A stretch of 64,000 bases of DNA, from the NCBI RefSeq assembly GCF_017794965.1, contig NZ_CP051240.1, positions 3,162,001-3,226,000 on the forward strand, in the 5' to 3' direction. Position numbers and translations under genes: made by a program. Shown here in pieces: positions 26,276 to 33,686 of the stretch (positions are counted from its first letter, which is position 1; every line of letters begins with the position of its first letter). The notes under the pieces are model-generated. The model saw nothing but the letters and a program-made list of their open reading frames with translations. It had not been told where the DNA came from and made no database searches. Origin of the DNA: Alcanivorax sp. (lineage in GTDB: Bacteria > Pseudomonadota > Gammaproteobacteria > Pseudomonadales > Alcanivoracaceae).

Positions 26276-27682
26276 CTACCCGGCAGGCAGGAAATCAATG
26301 GGGTAAAGGATCTTGGTTTGCGGCACCCCTTCCTTGGCGCCGAAATTGAACATCTGTACCCGCATGACGATCTTCTGTCCCAGGGTTGGTGAATCAAGAT
26401 CCGACGATTTCACCCGACATGAAGACACGGAGCCATCCGGTTCGATCACCAGCTCCAACACCATCTTGCCGCGCAAGCTGGGGTTGTTGCGTAGCTCCCG
26501 GTTATAGATGCGGTACAGCGCCGATTTGTAGCGATCAAAGACAATCTGGATCTCTTCATCGGTTCGCGACGGACCAGCACCCTTGGACAAGGGACGGGCC
26601 GTTTCCTTCACGCTGGCCGCCACCGAACTCTGTACCTGGCCAGTGGACAGACCACTACCACTGATGGCATTTCCGCCGCCGCTGCCAACACCTCCACGGC
26701 TAACCGCGCTGGCTGCAGCCACACCGCCACTGCCCCCTGCCGAAGCAGTGATAAGCGCCCTGGAGCCTTCGGCGCCATTGGCGGCGGCAGCCCCTGTGGC
26801 CTTGCTGCCAGAGATCTTCGCCTCTGCACCGAGATTAGAGGTCATGGAATCATCCATCAGGTCAGCAAACATATCGCGATGTGCAAGCACCCCTTTGGTC
26901 TCGGCTTTCTTGCGAGCCTTCTTCACCTCTTCCGGCTTGGGCTCCTCCTTCTTCGCCACCTTGGGTTCATCCGGCTTGGGCGCATCGTCCTTCTTCTGCT
27001 CCTGCTTTTTCTCAACCGGTTTCGGCTTGGCTTTCTCTTTAACCAGCTTTGCCAACCGCTCCGGAATCTCGATTTCCTTGTTCGGGTCAGGCGGCGGCAA
27101 CGTCCAGATAGCCGGAATCCCCCCCACCAGGAACATCACTGCCAGAGAGACAAGCAGCGCCTTGCGCTGACGCTTTTCGTCTTCTTCCGTTTTGGACCAG
27201 GGCAGAAGACCTGCGGCAAAGACCTTTCGATCATCGGCATCACGCTCAATGACAAAGTCATACTGCGCCTTGTCAATTTCCTCGGATACTTCAGCTAGAT
27301 GAAACTCCAGTTCATTAAGATTGCCCTGATGCCAGGCAATTTTTTCAGCCAGCTCACTCTGGGCCTGATCGAGCACCTTGAGCTCGGCATTGAATTGATC
27401 GGCCACACCACGAGCACTGGCTATCTTCTGCTCGTGCTCTGCCTCCGATACCCCTTCGCCCCAGAAAAGTGACGCAGCATCCATTTCATGAAGCTGGTCC
27501 AGTGATTCACAGATCACACCCAGCAACTGAAATTTTTGACGCTGCGGCGCCTTTTCCTGCAGCTCGCTTTCAACCTTGTTCAGCTGTTCCTGCAGGACGG
27601 CAAGCGCTTGTTGCTCGCTCTCCACCTGTCCCATCAGGTCCTGCTGTCGCTGTGCTAATGATGTATTCACAGGATCTGCCAA
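26276..27682 (-). CDS. AgmX/PglI C-terminal domain protein, GltG/GltJ-like (TonB-like transducer)
   Basis: Predicted inner-membrane linker of the motor, 468 residues. Residues 1-165 are a cytoplasmic, Glu/Gln/Leu-rich coiled coil. One membrane helix lies at 175-195 (ALLVSLAVMFLVGGIP), then a Pro/Lys/Glu periplasmic spacer (about 200-265), a Gly/Ala/Ser-rich stretch (285-360), and a C-terminal AgmX/PglI domain (about 372-466: IQIVFDRYKSALYRIYNREL, GKMVLELVIEPDGSVS). That domain is a TonB-C-like fold found in Myxococcus GltG and GltJ. The start is a TTG without a good ribosome site; ATG at 27634, with AGGA in front, is an alternative. It is the last gene of the operon, 11 bases after the second ExbD, and a terminator follows. 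In Myxococcus GltJ the cytosolic part is a zinc-finger/GYF region; here it is a coiled coil. Confidence 0.85.
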   Translation of the reverse strand: MADPVNTSLAQRQQDLMGQVESEQQALAVLQEQLNKVESELQEKAPQRQKFQLLGVICESLDQLHEMDAASLFWGEGVSEAEHEQKIASARGVADQFNAELKVLDQAQSELAEKIAWHQGNLNELEFHLAEVSEEIDKAQYDFVIERDADDRKVFAAGLLPWSKTEEDEKRQRKALLVSLAVMFLVGGIPAIWTLPPPDPNKEIEIPERLAKLVKEKAKPKPVEKKQEQKKDDAPKPDEPKVAKKEEPKPEEVKKARKKAETKGVLAHRDMFADLMDDSMTSNLGAEAKISGSKATGAAAANGAEGSRALITASAGGSGGVAAASAVSRGGVGSGGGNAISGSGLSTGQVQSSVAASVKETARPLSKGAGPSRTDEEIQIVFDRYKSALYRIYNRELRNNPSLRGKMVLELVIEPDGSVSSCRVKSSDLDSPTLGQKIVMRVQMFNFGAKEGVPQTKILYPIDFLPAG

Positions 27683-27693
27683 TCTGGAAATTA

Positions 27694-28176
27694 TTATTTC
27701 TGATTAACCGCTAGCGAAATCTTGGTGTACCCGGCAGCCGTGCATGACGCCATCACACGTTTCATGATGCTGTAGTGCACCTTGCGATCAGCCATGATCG
27801 TGACTTCGGTACTCTTGTCTTCTTCTTCGGTACCCAGCCCGATCGAGCTTTCACGGATTTCCGTCATCCGATCACGGATCGGCGCGATTATGCCCTTGTC
27901 GCTCGCCAGAACATCTTCCATGGAAACGACAGGCTCCCCCTTCACGATCACCTGCTCCGCATTCACCGTCACCACCAGGGTTTCCCTGGGTTTTGTTTCG
28001 ACAATGGAGTCAGGAAGTTTCACATTCTTCGGCGGCTCCAGCGGGGTATCTGACTGATTCACCAAAAGGTAAAGCAGCAGAATGGTAAAAATATCCATCA
28101 GGGACGTCAGATTGAGGCCTGAACCCGCCTTGTTGCCCACTCGCTGCAAACGACGCATACGACGCTGATTTCTCAT
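27694..28176 (-). CDS. ExbD/TolR-type stator with catalytic Asp (AglQ-like)
   Basis: Biopolymer-transport protein of 160 residues: short basic cytoplasmic N-terminus, one membrane helix at about 21-40 and a periplasmic ExbD domain. The ion-carrying Asp is present as D28 in LTSLMDIFTILLLYLL, equivalent to the Asp of ExbD and TolR. The periplasmic domain ends VTIMADRKVHYSIMKRVMA...GYTKISLAV, a clear ExbD signature. It overlaps the preceding ExbD gene by four bases (ATGA). With the ExbB homologue it should form a proton- or sodium-driven stator. Confidence 0.92.
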   Translation of the reverse strand: MRNQRRMRRLQRVGNKAGSGLNLTSLMDIFTILLLYLLVNQSDTPLEPPKNVKLPDSIVETKPRETLVVTVNAEQVIVKGEPVVSMEDVLASDKGIIAPIRDRMTEIRESSIGLGTEEEDKSTEVTIMADRKVHYSIMKRVMASCTAAGYTKISLAVNQK

Positions 28177-28655
28177 GGCGCATCTCCTATGGAAATATCC
28201 GGAAACAGCACCTCAGATACGGGCGGCGCGTCCTCCTGCTCCTGCCTGTAGATTTTCACCGTGTCCATCACCGCAATCATGTCGTTGTACTCAATATTCG
28301 GCTCCAGAAGCACGGTAACGTCTTCCTTCTCCGGATATTTTTCCTTGAGCGCACGGAGTTCAGCGGTAAGGGCGGACAGATCATAGTCTCCTTCCTTGTT
28401 GGCAAAGCGATCCGTAATCACTTTGCCATTACTGATCTCCAGCGCGTCTTTACGCACCATGATCTCGATGGTCACCTTCGGCTTGTCAGCCACCTCACCC
28501 CCGGAACCCGATGGCAGATTCAGCTCCTGAATGGACACCTGCGAAAAGACCGCCGTTGCCAACAGGAAGGGAATCAACACCACCATCAGATTCATGAACG
28601 AAGTAACGTCCAGTTCCGCTTCAGGTAGCGGTTTCTTGTATTTCTTTCGAGCCAT
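28173..28655 (-). CDS. ExbD/TolR-type protein lacking the channel Asp (AglS-like)
   Basis: Second ExbD homologue of 160 residues. The single membrane helix (about 15-36, LDVTSFMNLMVVLIPFLL) aligns with ExbD helices, but the position of the ion-translocating Asp is Asn22 (SFMN instead of PLLD). D16, six residues earlier, cannot simply replace it. The periplasmic part keeps VTIEIMVRKDALEISNGKVI and a long C-terminal extension. It starts 10 bases after the ExbB gene and overlaps the next ExbD by four. A pair of unequal ExbD-like subunits with one ExbB fits an AglR-AglS-AglQ type stator. Confidence 0.9.
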   Translation of the reverse strand: MARKKYKKPLPEAELDVTSFMNLMVVLIPFLLATAVFSQVSIQELNLPSGSGGEVADKPKVTIEIMVRKDALEISNGKVITDRFANKEGDYDLSALTAELRALKEKYPEKEDVTVLLEPNIEYNDMIAVMDTVKIYRQEQEDAPPVSEVLFPDISIGDAP

Positions 28656-28665
28656 GACTCAACTC

Positions 28666-29388
28666 TCAGCTGGTGGCTTCGGCAGTTTTTCCGCCCGCTT
28701 CACCTTCATTGTCTTGTTCACCCTGGCCGGTCTCATTGGACGCAGGCGCGGCCTGATAATTACGACGGGACAGGGTGCTGATCAGCTTGAGCGTCTTCAC
28801 AGAGATCATTTCCAGGCTGCCCACAATCGCGGCCGTTTTGGAGTTCACCATGTTGAAGCAGACCAGCAGTGGAATCGCTGCAATCAGCCCGAATGCCGTG
28901 GTATTCATGGCCATCGCAATGGAACTGGAAAGCAAGGCAGATTTCTCGGCCGGATTAGCATTGGCTACCGCTTCAAACGCAGAGATCAGACCAATAATGG
29001 TACCCAGCAGTCCCAGCAGAGTGGCAATGTTGGCAAACATGGAAATGTAGACCGTGCGGGCTTCAAGCTGAGGGGTGATCTCCATCATGGCTTCTTCCAT
29101 GGCGATCTCGATATCGTCACGACGCCGCACCGTACCCTGCACTTCCAGCCCCATGGTAAGCAGCTGGGCAACAGCAGAGTTACTGTCCTCTACCCGTTTT
29201 CTTGCCTTCTCGAACTCACCTTTCACCAACAACGGATGAATATCGTTCCAGGTATTCCGGTTTGCCCGCTCAAGCAGTTTCAACTTGATAAAACGCTCAA
29301 CGGCAAAGGCCCCACCCAAGATCCCGACGACCAGAATCGGATACATCCAGAAACCGCCATCCTGGAAAAATTTGATAATAACGTTCAT
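28666..29388 (-). CDS. MotA/TolQ/ExbB-type channel protein (AglR-like)
   Basis: Inner-membrane proton- or sodium-channel subunit of 240 residues with three membrane helices: about 12-32 (GGFWMYPILVVGILGGAFAV), and the conserved pair FANIATLLGLLGTIIGLI and AMNTTAFGLIAAIPLLVCFN. The Thr residues lining the channel in TolQ/ExbB are conserved (ATLLG, NTTA). The C-terminal tail is acidic and low in complexity. It lies between the 94-aa gene and two exbD genes in a continuous minus-strand operon. The nearby TPR and AgmX genes argue against a plain Tol-Pal or TonB-ExbBD iron-uptake role. Confidence 0.93.
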   Translation of the reverse strand: MNVIIKFFQDGGFWMYPILVVGILGGAFAVERFIKLKLLERANRNTWNDIHPLLVKGEFEKARKRVEDSNSAVAQLLTMGLEVQGTVRRRDDIEIAMEEAMMEITPQLEARTVYISMFANIATLLGLLGTIIGLISAFEAVANANPAEKSALLSSSIAMAMNTTAFGLIAAIPLLVCFNMVNSKTAAIVGSLEMISVKTLKLISTLSRRNYQAAPASNETGQGEQDNEGEAGGKTAEATS

Positions 29389-29420
29389 GACTTCACTCTT
29401 CCTCAGACCCTATTGGTTGA

Positions 29421-29705
29421 TTATTTTCCGCTGTCTTCCTGACTGACCTGGTAGAAATCCAACTCACGCATGAACACCGGCTTATCTACCGGCACCATAT
29501 CCTCATTGAGGAGATTGGACGTCAGATCAGTTTCCACCCCGATTTCGGAGGTCTTCCAGGGAACGATATAAAGGGATTTGGGTGCATCGTTATTCCCCAT
29601 TACCGACATCCCGGAAATTTCCTTGGTTTCCTGCTCCGCCTCTTCGGCCTGCACCCAGACAGGTAACGCCGAAATCAGAAAAAAAAGATAAGCAAGTCGC
29701 TTCAT
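29421..29705 (-). CDS. Small secreted protein of the motor operon (94 aa), unknown function
   Basis: It begins with a signal peptide (MKRLAYLFFLISALPVWVQA) and then has a short acidic domain with the central motif LYIVPWK and the late motif VDKPVFMRELDFYQ. ATG 29705 is chosen because AGGGGG lies eight bases in front; a GTG at 29714 is possible. There is no lipobox and no second helix, so it should be soluble in the periplasm. Its place between the TPR lipoprotein and the channel gene suggests a structural or assembly part of the complex. I do not recognise a named family. Confidence 0.75.
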   Translation of the reverse strand: MKRLAYLFFLISALPVWVQAEEAEQETKEISGMSVMGNNDAPKSLYIVPWKTSEIGVETDLTSNLLNEDMVPVDKPVFMRELDFYQVSQEDSGK

Positions 29706-29721
29706 TTCATTCACCCCCTGC

Positions 29722-30312
29722 TTATTGCGTTCTCATTTCCAGATCCGAAATCCAGATCCCCACTTCTTCGTCATCTGGCGTAACCGCGCTGTATGCCTGG
29801 TACGCATCAAGAGCGCATTGATAGTCCTTCATATAGATATCACAGAGCACACCCAGGTTTTTGTTGGCCAGCGCAAACTTTGGATACTTTCTAAGAATAT
29901 TTTCGTATACTTCCCGCGCTTCTATAAACCGCCCCTGCTTTCTGAGCAGCAACGCATATTCGTTATTCGCCACCGGGTTATCTGGCTCGATCTTCATTGC
30001 CTGTTGCAGCGCCGTTTCCGCCTGCTCAGTGTCTTCCAGTTTCTTGTAGGCGATCGCCATATTGATGTAGGGAACTGCGCTGTCACCGTTCTGCGACACC
30101 AGCTTCTCAAGCTGACGAATACCGTCCTGATACTTTTCCTGTTGCAGGTCCTGCATGGCCGCATTGAAAAGCGCATTCTCATCCTGATTCAGGATAATAT
30201 TTCCCTCGGTACCCTGGGGCCCTGGAGTGGTAGCACAGCCGCCCAGCAACAGGGCAAGGACGACCCCGGCACGGGCCATACTCAACCAACGGAATGACGT
30301 CACAGCGCTCAT
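29722..30312 (-). CDS. TPR lipoprotein, GltE-like
   Basis: Lipoprotein of 196 residues with lipobox LLGGC near residue 26. After a short spacer there are about three to four TPR units (MQDLQQEKYQDGIRQLEKLV, PYINMAIAYKKLEDTEQAET, EYALLLRKQGRFIEAREVYE, LANKNLGVLCDIYMKDY). It is probably tethered to the inner leaflet of the outer membrane. Size, lipobox and TPR content match the GltE (AglT) type component of the Myxococcus gliding complex. The ATG overlaps the preceding stop by four bases (ATGA). Confidence 0.85.
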   Translation of the reverse strand: MSAVTSFRWLSMARAGVVLALLLGGCATTPGPQGTEGNIILNQDENALFNAAMQDLQQEKYQDGIRQLEKLVSQNGDSAVPYINMAIAYKKLEDTEQAETALQQAMKIEPDNPVANNEYALLLRKQGRFIEAREVYENILRKYPKFALANKNLGVLCDIYMKDYQCALDAYQAYSAVTPDDEEVGIWISDLEMRTQ

Positions 30313-33300
30313 TGCCCCTCCCCCTTGCTCTCAACCACGGCGGCAGTGGCCGTTTGAGTCTGCTCGCCATCTGTATCGCTCTGCGCCTCATCCCCCTGAG
30401 CGCCATCACTGTCTGCGTTCACTGCTGCGCTTTCAGAGGTCGCGGCCATGTCACCTTTCGCCATCTCGGTTTCACCGGAAGAGTCAGCCGACATGCTGGC
30501 GGCATTATCTGACTCGCTACTTTCTACCGATGCCGCCGTCTTGCTGTCCGGTTCATCTTCCGCCACGGCCAAAGGCTCATTCTCTTCGCTGGCGGGCTCA
30601 ACATCGGCTGCGACACTATCACCGGAAACGGCCGTAGCGGGATCGGTTACCACCACCGGCAATTGTGGGTTGACCAGGGACTGGTAACTCACGTTATTCA
30701 CTGTCGTAATGAAACCGCTGCTTTCTTCAAACTTGGCGTAACGTCCGGGCATCAGTGATGCGAGTTTGACAATGCTACGGTCTACCCAGTCGTTGTAGAC
30801 GCCCCTGTCAATGAAGCCCACATTCTTCTCATGAATATCAATGGCCTTCTCTTCAAAGGGATAGGACTGTTCATCCAGCAAGAACTCGTACTGCTGCATT
30901 TCCAGTTCGCTGAGACCATTGGGGCGCTCGGAATCGAGCAGTGAACGGCTGAAGTTGTAATAAATCTCCGCAATATAAAAAGTGGCCGCGGCGGTAACCT
31001 CGCCAATCTCGTAGTCCACCAGCTTCCCGAAGGCGGCATTGGTAGCCTTCATGGCATCACGCTTGCGTTTCAGGCTCGCCTGGAACGGCTGGTTCAGTTT
31101 CAATGCCGCAAACTCTGCGTACATGGGCTCGGTGATCTTGAGATGGGATGTCCCTGCAAGGTAGCGCATGCGATCAGTGCGTGCTTCCGGAGCCGCCTGG
31201 GAATACACGTACACCATGGCATTCAATTCATCGTGATAACCTGCCTGGTCGCCGCGCTTGTCCAGAACGCCAGCAATGGCATGATGCATTTCCATCACCG
31301 GCTCACGGGGTGACGGGAAGTACTCAATGAATCGACGGCGCACCAGAATCGCCTTGTCGGTGTTATCCACTTCCATATACAGATCAGCGGCCACTTTCAG
31401 TGCTTCACGACGAATGCCTTCATCATCGCTCTCACTTTCAATGCGCTCATACTCCGCCGCTGCAAGCGCCAGCTTGCCGTCCTCGCTATACACCTGCGCC
31501 AGCTTCTTGGTGACATCCGCCTGCAGTTCATGGTCCGGGTAATGATTGCGGAATGCGGTGAGCACCGACGCAGATCGCGCCCAGTCTTCCAGCTTTATCA
31601 GCGCAGTGGCTGCGTCATAGTCTGCTGACGGGCGCAGTTTCGATTGCGGGGCCGCCTGTCCCACGCGCAGGAAATGCTCCGCCGCCACCAGGAACTCACC
31701 CTGATCGTTGGCTTGCTCGCCCTGCTTGTAGATGGATGCCGCCAGATTCTCCACCAACTCCTTCCGTGATGGATCATCCTGGGCCGTGAGGTTAAGCACA
31801 TTCTGGTAGGCGGCTTCTGCATCGGCATACTGCGCAAGTTCGAAAGAAGAATGCGCCACAATCAACCAGCCGGAATGACGTTCCTCCTGCGGCGCCTGCG
31901 GGAACATCTCCAGCATCTTGCGCCCGGTGGTGACCGCGAAGGTGTAATCCTTCATGGCAAAGATATCTTCCAGCGCCGCATTCATGACCAGAGAGGCTTT
32001 CTCATGCTCCGGGAAGACCTCGGAGAAACGCAGGGAGCTGCGAATCACCTCACGCTTGACCGGGTCCTTCGCTTCTTCTTCCGCCACTTCCAGATTCTTG
32101 CGGTGGGTATACACCGCGGCATAACCCGCCGCAGAGGCCTTGTCATGGGCCGGATAATCATAGGCCGTGCGCTCATACTCCAGCGCCGCCTCGCGGTAAG
32201 ACTTGTTCTCCAGCAGCAGATCAGCCAGCTGGTAGTTCATCACCGGTGCCTGGTTGTCTTTCGGGAATGAATCCAGGAACTCGTGATACCAGTGTTGCGC
32301 CTCCACAAAATGCTCTGCACGCTGCTTGGCAAAGTCCTTGTTCTGATACATGGCGTGGTAGTAGTTAGCCAGTTCAGTCAAGGTGGACTTCAGTAGCGCC
32401 AGCACATCCGGATAGGAATCCACTTCAAAGTGCTGCCAGTATGGCGACTTCAGCCCGTAACTGGTGGCGAATTCCTTGTTGGCTTCGATAACCAGCTTGG
32501 GGAACCCGCCTTTCTTGTAGATCTCGATGACGCGCATATCAAAGTGCGGCGCCACCTTGTGATAGGGGTTGAGCTCCACAAAGGTCTTGTAGGATGAAGC
32601 CGCATCCGCATAGCGACGCTTCTCCAGATAGTGCTCACCCAGATTGCGGTAGATATCTACTTCATAGCTTCTCGCGCCATTCTTCTCGAAGTAGTTCACC
32701 ACGGAATCCGGGCCGCCCATGGCCGAGAAACTCAGACTGATCACCCGGAAGGTGTCATCAATCCGCTTCTGTTCAATATCGTCATCCGGGTTTTCAAAGT
32801 CGTAGCCAATGTTGATCTTGTGATCCAGCAATGCCACGAACTGGTCCATGGCTTCTTCAAGCATGTCCTGCTTGTAGAAAGTCCACCCCAGCTTGTACAG
32901 GGCAAGTTCATAGTAGAAAGAGCTGGGCCCCATTCTGGCGATGGTAAGGTAGGCATTCTCTGCATCCAGATATTTCTTCCGGGTAAAGTAGTATTCACCA
33001 CGGCGGAACTGGATTTCATCAATGTAATCGGAGTTCGGATATTCCGACGCAATGCGGTTCATCACCTCAACCGCTTCATCCACACGACCCAGTTCCTCAT
33101 AGGCCCGCGTCATCTGGTAGAGCACCTGATCATTGCGCTCATACATCGGGTACTTTTCCAGCAATTGCTTGTAGAGCCCGATGGCTTCCTGCGCGCTCTT
33201 GTTTTCCAGACCATTGGCTACCTGGTTTTCCGGTACCGCACCCACAGAGGCGGGCAAATTGGTCTGTGTGGCACGGCTTTCAAAGTCGGATTCCGATTCC

Positions 33301-33686
33301 CTGTCGCCGATCACCTCCACCCCGGTCGCCGAAACCGGCGCAGCAAGGGTTGCCGTCTCCGGGGCATCCATGGGCGCTGCAGAACCTGCACCTGCAGCAG
33401 GCGCTGTCACACCGACGCCCGGACTTTCAAAGGTGCCGTACTCCCGCTCGATCTTCAGGTCAGCAAGACGACGTATTGCCTCCGGCGTCATGGCGGTTTC
33501 CGGTGTTTCTTCGAGGAAATTCTGGTAGCTCTGCATGGCCTTTTCGATGCCGCCCTCGATGACTTCATCGGAAAGGTCCAGCTTTACATCTCGCAGTTCG
33601 GCAATGGTGCCTTTCTCGGACACCGAGGCACAGGAAGCCAGCAGCACGGACACCGCAAGCAGACCTGAATAGCGCAAGGACATCAT
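30309..33686 (-). CDS. Large TPR-repeat lipoprotein, GltD-like (1,125 aa)
   Basis: Lipobox LLASC (Cys19) after a short signal sequence. The body has many TPR-type helix pairs: IGLYKQLLEKYPMYERNDQV, YQMTRAYEELGRVDEAVEVM, LALYKLGWTFYKQDMLEEAM, NLGEHYLEKRRYADAA, YQLADLLLENKSYREAAL and, later, AQVYSEDGKLALAAAEYE. A Pro/Ala/Gly-rich linker interrupts near 90-130. The last 110 residues form an acidic Ser/Asp/Glu-rich tail without predicted fold. Predicted to be periplasmic, attached to the outer or inner membrane by lipid. Its size and position between the GltC- and GltE-like genes fit GltD. It overlaps the next gene by four bases and the previous one by four. Confidence 0.85.
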   Translation of the reverse strand: MMSLRYSGLLAVSVLLASCASVSEKGTIAELRDVKLDLSDEVIEGGIEKAMQSYQNFLEETPETAMTPEAIRRLADLKIEREYGTFESPGVGVTAPAAGAGSAAPMDAPETATLAAPVSATGVEVIGDRESESDFESRATQTNLPASVGAVPENQVANGLENKSAQEAIGLYKQLLEKYPMYERNDQVLYQMTRAYEELGRVDEAVEVMNRIASEYPNSDYIDEIQFRRGEYYFTRKKYLDAENAYLTIARMGPSSFYYELALYKLGWTFYKQDMLEEAMDQFVALLDHKINIGYDFENPDDDIEQKRIDDTFRVISLSFSAMGGPDSVVNYFEKNGARSYEVDIYRNLGEHYLEKRRYADAASSYKTFVELNPYHKVAPHFDMRVIEIYKKGGFPKLVIEANKEFATSYGLKSPYWQHFEVDSYPDVLALLKSTLTELANYYHAMYQNKDFAKQRAEHFVEAQHWYHEFLDSFPKDNQAPVMNYQLADLLLENKSYREAALEYERTAYDYPAHDKASAAGYAAVYTHRKNLEVAEEEAKDPVKREVIRSSLRFSEVFPEHEKASLVMNAALEDIFAMKDYTFAVTTGRKMLEMFPQAPQEERHSGWLIVAHSSFELAQYADAEAAYQNVLNLTAQDDPSRKELVENLAASIYKQGEQANDQGEFLVAAEHFLRVGQAAPQSKLRPSADYDAATALIKLEDWARSASVLTAFRNHYPDHELQADVTKKLAQVYSEDGKLALAAAEYERIESESDDEGIRREALKVAADLYMEVDNTDKAILVRRRFIEYFPSPREPVMEMHHAIAGVLDKRGDQAGYHDELNAMVYVYSQAAPEARTDRMRYLAGTSHLKITEPMYAEFAALKLNQPFQASLKRKRDAMKATNAAFGKLVDYEIGEVTAAATFYIAEIYYNFSRSLLDSERPNGLSELEMQQYEFLLDEQSYPFEEKAIDIHEKNVGFIDRGVYNDWVDRSIVKLASLMPGRYAKFEESSGFITTVNNVSYQSLVNPQLPVVVTDPATAVSGDSVAADVEPASEENEPLAVAEDEPDSKTAASVESSESDNAASMSADSSGETEMAKGDMAATSESAAVNADSDGAQGDEAQSDTDGEQTQTATAAVVESKGEGQ

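Noticed and set aside
26276..29388. A plain TonB-ExbBD iron-uptake or Tol-Pal operon.
   Set aside because: No TonB-dependent receptor, TolA, TolB or Pal is present; there are two unlike ExbD genes, and the TPR proteins and AgmX/PglI domain match the Glt/Agl core better.
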